A DNA stretch of 64,000 nt, from the NCBI GenBank assembly GCA_020636075.1, contig JACJYO010000005.1:496001-560000 (forward strand), read 5' to 3'. Shown here piece after piece: positions 61,071 to 64,000 of the stretch (position 1 is the stretch's first letter; the number at the start of each line of letters is the position of its first letter). The translations under genes and the position numbers were made by a program. The notes below the pieces were generated by a model. The model ran no database searches. It was not told the DNA's origin and saw only the letters and a program-made list of their open reading frames with translations. The DNA comes from Lewinellaceae bacterium. Its GTDB lineage: Bacteria > Bacteroidota > Bacteroidia > Chitinophagales > Saprospiraceae.

Positions 61071-63107
61071 TCAACTCCGTACCACCAGCACTTTCCCGCT
61101 TTCCACCTGATTGCCCCGCCAAATGCGCAAGGTGTAAAAGCCCGGTGGCAGGTCATTGACGGGTACCCGGTGCGTGCCGACAGGCAATTGGGAAAAACTA
61201 CGCACAGCCTTGCCCTCGGCATCGTACAACGTCATCTTGTCGGCATCAAAGGGTAGATCAACGGAGAACTGATCTGAACTGGGGTTTGGATAGTACAGGA
61301 TAGAGGACTGCCCGGGATCACTGTTTTGCTGCTGCTGATCAGCAAAACGAATACTCGATTTGCCTTCGCAACTGGGCATGGTACTGTATTCGGTGATAAG
61401 GCGTACCAGCAGGTCGTTGAGCTGTTCCACCTTGTACTCATCGCTGGTCGGTTCGAGGTGCTTGCCGCCGACACCGGAGTGGTCGGTCAGGAACACATAA
61501 CTTCCATTGGTAGCCAGGCCGAAAAATTTCATCAAAAATTCAGTGTCTTTCTGGATACCGCTGGCGCTCACGGGCACAATGCGGATGCCCCGTTTGGCGG
61601 CCTCACGGATACTTTTTTGCAAGCTGGCAATCACTTCAGGCTCCTGGTGCGGGCTGGCGTCGAGCACTAAAAAACAAATACGCGCTACCGCTTCGCGGCT
61701 CCAGGGTTGTTGAAATATGGCTTCTTCCAGGGCGCTGTGCACGGCTTCCGGGTAGTCGCCGCCACCACCCGCCGACTGTTTGCGGATGTAGTCCACCGTT
61801 TTGGCGATATCGTGGTTGAGGGCACTGCTTTTTACAATGTAGTCGTCGCCCTGGTCGCGGTAGAACACCGAACCCATGCGTACGCTCAGGTCCGGGTTAT
61901 TCGATTTTACCCGTCCGATCACGTCAAGCAATTCGGTTTTGAGATACTCCAGTTCATCGCCCATACTGCCGGTCGCATCAACCGTCCACACGATGTCGAG
62001 CTGATTGGCATGTTTGCATGCACGCTCAATTTTGATGTGGTTCAGGCCGCTTTCGGCGGCTTTTAAAATTCCGAGATTTTTTGTTTGCCCGTCAATAGTT
62101 GCCACGGCGAGGTATTGATCGGGATCAGATTTTTCCTGGAAAAGATTAGCCCAGAGTTCGGCACCGCCTGTGTTGTCAGTGCGGGCTTCCCAAACGGCTT
62201 TTCCAAAACGGTCGTACAGCGTAACCGGTACATCGCTGACAGGGAAATTGTTTTCATTGGTGAGCAACACCGTATAGCGCTGTTTTGGGAAAAACTGGTA
62301 CTGGTTCTGAAAGGCGTCAATTTCACCATCGGCGAGCAGGTCTACCCAATGTTTGTTCCAATTGTGCAGGTCATTCCACTCGCCTGCGGTAAGCAAGCCG
62401 GCACGTGGCGTGGGCTGGCTGGGTACGCCGGGCGAGCCTTCGCCGATTTTTCCCGAAGCCCACATATCAACTGACATATCAAAATCCATTGTCTCCATCT
62501 CAGGTGGCACTGGTGGTGGGGTTCCGGCTACCCGAATGCCGTCGATGTAATATTTTGTGGGTTCTGATCGGGCGCCCCGGATTTCAATTGCACCCTCGTC
62601 GGCTACAGATACTGGTTTTGCCACCATTGGCGCCCCCGCTTTTTCTTTTTTGGCCGAACGCCGGCGTTCGGCCGGGCGCGGAGCAGTGGCGATAGATTCG
62701 GAGGTGAGCACCATCCCGGTCGAGGTGGCGTCTTTTTGGATCAATGGAACTTTATAAGCCGTAACGACAACTTCTTCCAGTACGGCGCCACCTTTCAAAC
62801 TGATATCCAGTGTATTTACCTGATCGGGAAGCACCTGGACGCCGGTAATGCGTTTGGACTCAAAACCTGTATAGGCAACTTCAATCGAGTATGTACCGGG
62901 CTCAAGAGCAACACGGTAACTGCCATCAAAATCGGTAATAATGCCTTTGACCAAGGCGGTATCTTTCATGATTTTGAGGGTGGCGCCGATAAGCGTTTCA
63001 CCATGCTCATCCGTCACTTTTCCGGTAAGTATCGTGTCATTATTATTTACAGTAAATGCCGTCAGGCCTAGCAGCGCGGCAAAAAGGAGCATAAGGAAGT
63101 GTTTCAT
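61071..63107 (-). CDS. Chimeric surface protein: SusC-like N-terminus, VWA domain, T9SS tail
   Basis: 678 residues from the ATG at 63107. A signal peptide (about 1-19) leads to a carboxypeptidase-regulatory-like domain (about 25-105; GKVTDEHGETLIGATLKI). A TonB-receptor-plug-like stretch follows (about 110-195; VLEEVVVTAYKVPLIQKDAT, IEIRGARSEPTKYYIDGIRV). No barrel comes after it. Instead there is a linker with GEWNDLHNWNKHW, a VWA domain (about 368-580) with metal motif D377-A-T-G-S381 in WTVDATGSMGDEL, and a type A T9SS sorting domain (about 605-678; SILYYPNPSSDQFSVDLPFD). It is probably surface-displayed. The stop codon abuts the octanucleotide repeat. Confidence 0.85.
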   Translation of the reverse strand: MKHFLMLLFAALLGLTAFTVNNNDTILTGKVTDEHGETLIGATLKIMKDTALVKGIITDFDGSYRVALEPGTYSIEVAYTGFESKRITGVQVLPDQVNTLDISLKGGAVLEEVVVTAYKVPLIQKDATSTGMVLTSESIATAPRPAERRRSAKKEKAGAPMVAKPVSVADEGAIEIRGARSEPTKYYIDGIRVAGTPPPVPPEMETMDFDMSVDMWASGKIGEGSPGVPSQPTPRAGLLTAGEWNDLHNWNKHWVDLLADGEIDAFQNQYQFFPKQRYTVLLTNENNFPVSDVPVTLYDRFGKAVWEARTDNTGGAELWANLFQEKSDPDQYLAVATIDGQTKNLGILKAAESGLNHIKIERACKHANQLDIVWTVDATGSMGDELEYLKTELLDVIGRVKSNNPDLSVRMGSVFYRDQGDDYIVKSSALNHDIAKTVDYIRKQSAGGGGDYPEAVHSALEEAIFQQPWSREAVARICFLVLDASPHQEPEVIASLQKSIREAAKRGIRIVPVSASGIQKDTEFLMKFFGLATNGSYVFLTDHSGVGGKHLEPTSDEYKVEQLNDLLVRLITEYSTMPSCEGKSSIRFADQQQQNSDPGQSSILYYPNPSSDQFSVDLPFDADKMTLYDAEGKAVRSFSQLPVGTHRVPVNDLPPGFYTLRIWRGNQVESGKVLVVRS

Positions 63108-63199
63108 ACGTGCAGGGTGTTTTGGTAAATGAACGAATAGGAAAGCCTTGCGGGTATGTGGATGCCTTGGCGGGGGCGATTGCATAAACCTCCCGATAT

Positions 63200-63858
63200 T
63201 TTTTTCCCACGGATGAATCCGTGGGCTAAGAAATTGGGCATCGCGGGATTTTTAAAGCAAAGCAGAAATTAGGAAAATATATTATCGAAGGTTTGCTGCA
63301 TTCTCAGCCCACCGATTCATCGGTGGGAAACGTGTTACGTCGAATCTTAATAAATCGGGAGATCGTATTTATACAATTTTTCCCACGGATGAATCCGTGG
63401 GCTAAGAAATTGGGCATCGCGGGATTTTTAAAGCAAAGCAGAAATTAGGAAAATATATCATCGAAGGTTTGCTGCATTCTCAGCCCACCGATTCATCGGT
63501 GGGAAAGGTGTTACGTCGAATCTTTATAAATCAAATCGTATTTATACAATTTTTCACGGATGAATCCGTGGGCTAAGAAATTGGGCATCGCGGGATTTTT
63601 AAAGCAAAGCAGAAATTAGGAAAATATATTATCGAAGGTTTGCTGCATTCTCAGCCCACCGATTCATCGGTGGGAAACGTGTTACGTCGAATCTTTATAA
63701 ATCGGGAGATCGTATTTATACAATTTTTCCCACGGATGAATCCGTGGGCTAAGAAATTGGGCATCGCGGGATTTTTAAAGCAAAGCAGAAATTAGGAAAA
63801 TATATTATCGAAGGTTTGCTGCATTCTCAGCCCACCGATTCATCGGTGGGAAACCCGT
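63200..63858. repeat. Tandem array of paired palindromes (about 176-base unit, four copies)
   Basis: Units begin near 63200, 63376, 63550 and 63722; measured at CACGGATG they are 176, 171 and 176 bases apart. Each unit holds palindrome 1, CCCACGGATGAATCCGTGGG, then about 90 bases including TTGGGCATCGCGGGATTTTT, then palindrome 2, CCCACCGATTCATCGGTGGG, then a spacer with GTGTTACGTCGAATCTT. The third unit has lost two bases of palindrome 1 (63555) and part of the spacer before it. The last unit stops after palindrome 2. It fills the gap between the VWA fusion gene and the partial gene at the window end. Confidence 0.92.
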
Positions 63859-63998
63859 CGTGCCCATTTACCCAAGCGCCAAACCAACGACCATTCTTTA
63901 TATACCCGGAAATACGGTTTTTGCTCCCCACCAAACTGGCGCCGTACGCGTTCGATCGGTTTGATCATGCTGCCGGCAAAATCAAAATACGGCAACTG
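63840..63998 (-). CDS. C-terminal end of a FemAB/GNAT-like acyltransferase
   Basis: The minus-strand frame is open from the window edge for 52 codons to a TGA at 63840-63842. The visible part contains LPYFDFAGSMIKPIERVRRQ and FGGEQKPYFRVYKEW. The F-D-F-x-G-S-M-I-x-x-I-E segment followed by FGG is typical of the C-terminus of FemAB-like/BioF2-like acyl-CoA N-acyltransferases, often in envelope or glycan gene sets. The last four residues and the stop are supplied by palindrome 2 of the repeat array, so the repeat has replaced or abutted the original 3' end. Confidence 0.45.
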   Translation of the reverse strand, partial: QLPYFDFAGSMIKPIERVRRQFGGEQKPYFRVYKEWSLVWRLGKWARRVSHR

Positions 63999-64000
63999 GA

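Noticed and set aside
63200..63858. Regularly spaced repeats considered as a CRISPR array
   Set aside because: The spacers are as conserved as the repeats, the period is about 176 bases and each unit holds two palindromes; no cas genes are present.
1..64000. tRNA or rRNA genes
   Set aside because: I looked for T-loop and cloverleaf patterns and for rRNA-like blocks and found none convincing by eye. A covariance-model scan would be decisive.

Overview
The window looks like a chromosomal segment of a free-living member of the Bacteroidota. Supporting signs are several secreted proteins ending in type IX secretion (T9SS) sorting domains, the gliding lipoprotein GldH, Bacteroidota-restricted families (DUF6340, DUF6090, DUF5606), a BamA/SurA operon of the type seen in this phylum, and promoters fitting TTTG-N19-TAnnTTTG. 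The mix (YpdA, NhaD, aromatic catabolism, many dispersed palindromic repeats) suggests a Saprospiria-like environmental bacterium, but that rank is an inference. Most of the window is GC-rich housekeeping DNA; AT-richer patches mark accessory genes.

Layout. 1-1100: a decayed AT-rich gene and an inverted-repeat element. 1.1-4.1 kb: a DUF6340 lipoprotein and an unrecognised secreted protein. 4.2-8.0 kb: a compact operon of a Crp/Fnr regulator, an HXXEE membrane protein, a CPBP protease-like protein, a small outer-membrane protein and an Acg-type flavin oxidoreductase. 8.1-12.2 kb: accessory genes (zinc metallopeptidase lipoprotein, a one-helix membrane protein plus a truncated copy of its 3' end, a GldM-C-like protein, DUF6090). 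12.3-18.4 kb, minus strand: dapF, bamA, surA and a surA-like lipoprotein, with three related composite palindromes around dapF. 18.6-22.5 kb: tryptophanase, homogentisate dioxygenase and HPPD. 22.5-25.7 kb: fatty acid desaturase, DUF456, an LPG-synthase-like membrane protein and heptose-1-P adenylyltransferase.

25.7-33.4 kb: a palindromic repeat cluster, an orphan CoxE-type VWA protein, two large T9SS cargo proteins and a lipoprotein. A scrap of the VWA gene's 3' end is repeated beyond the cargo genes. 33.4-42.8 kb: SAM hydroxide adenosyltransferase, phoH, nhaD, SRPBCC-GyrI, a biotin carrier protein, a PP2C phosphatase, frr, DUF5606, a glycosyltransferase and an NRDE/TANGO2 protein. 42.9-49.3 kb: a minimal T9SS-tail protein, a VWA-type membrane protein, a TPR-PD40-OmpA protein, gldH and nadK. 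49.5-56 kb: a patatin-like phospholipase with a two-helix partner, an M23 peptidase, a DUF2975/HTH pair and ypdA. 56-61 kb: gyrB, an SRPBCC protein, pterin carbinolamine dehydratase, an aminotransferase and a CAT-like acetyltransferase. 61-64 kb: a chimeric SusC-N-terminus/VWA/T9SS protein, a tandem array of paired palindromes, and the end of a FemAB/GNAT-like gene.

Envelope biogenesis and surface display dominate: BamA/SurA, GldH, heptose activation, the OmpA-like protein, the M23 peptidase and several T9SS substrates. I see no rRNA, tRNA, CRISPR array, transposase or complete prophage. The most unusual signals are two octanucleotide repeats in positions where copy-number change could switch expression, composite palindromes whose core is flipped relative to their arms, and two places where the 3' end of a gene is repeated on the far side of inserted accessory DNA.
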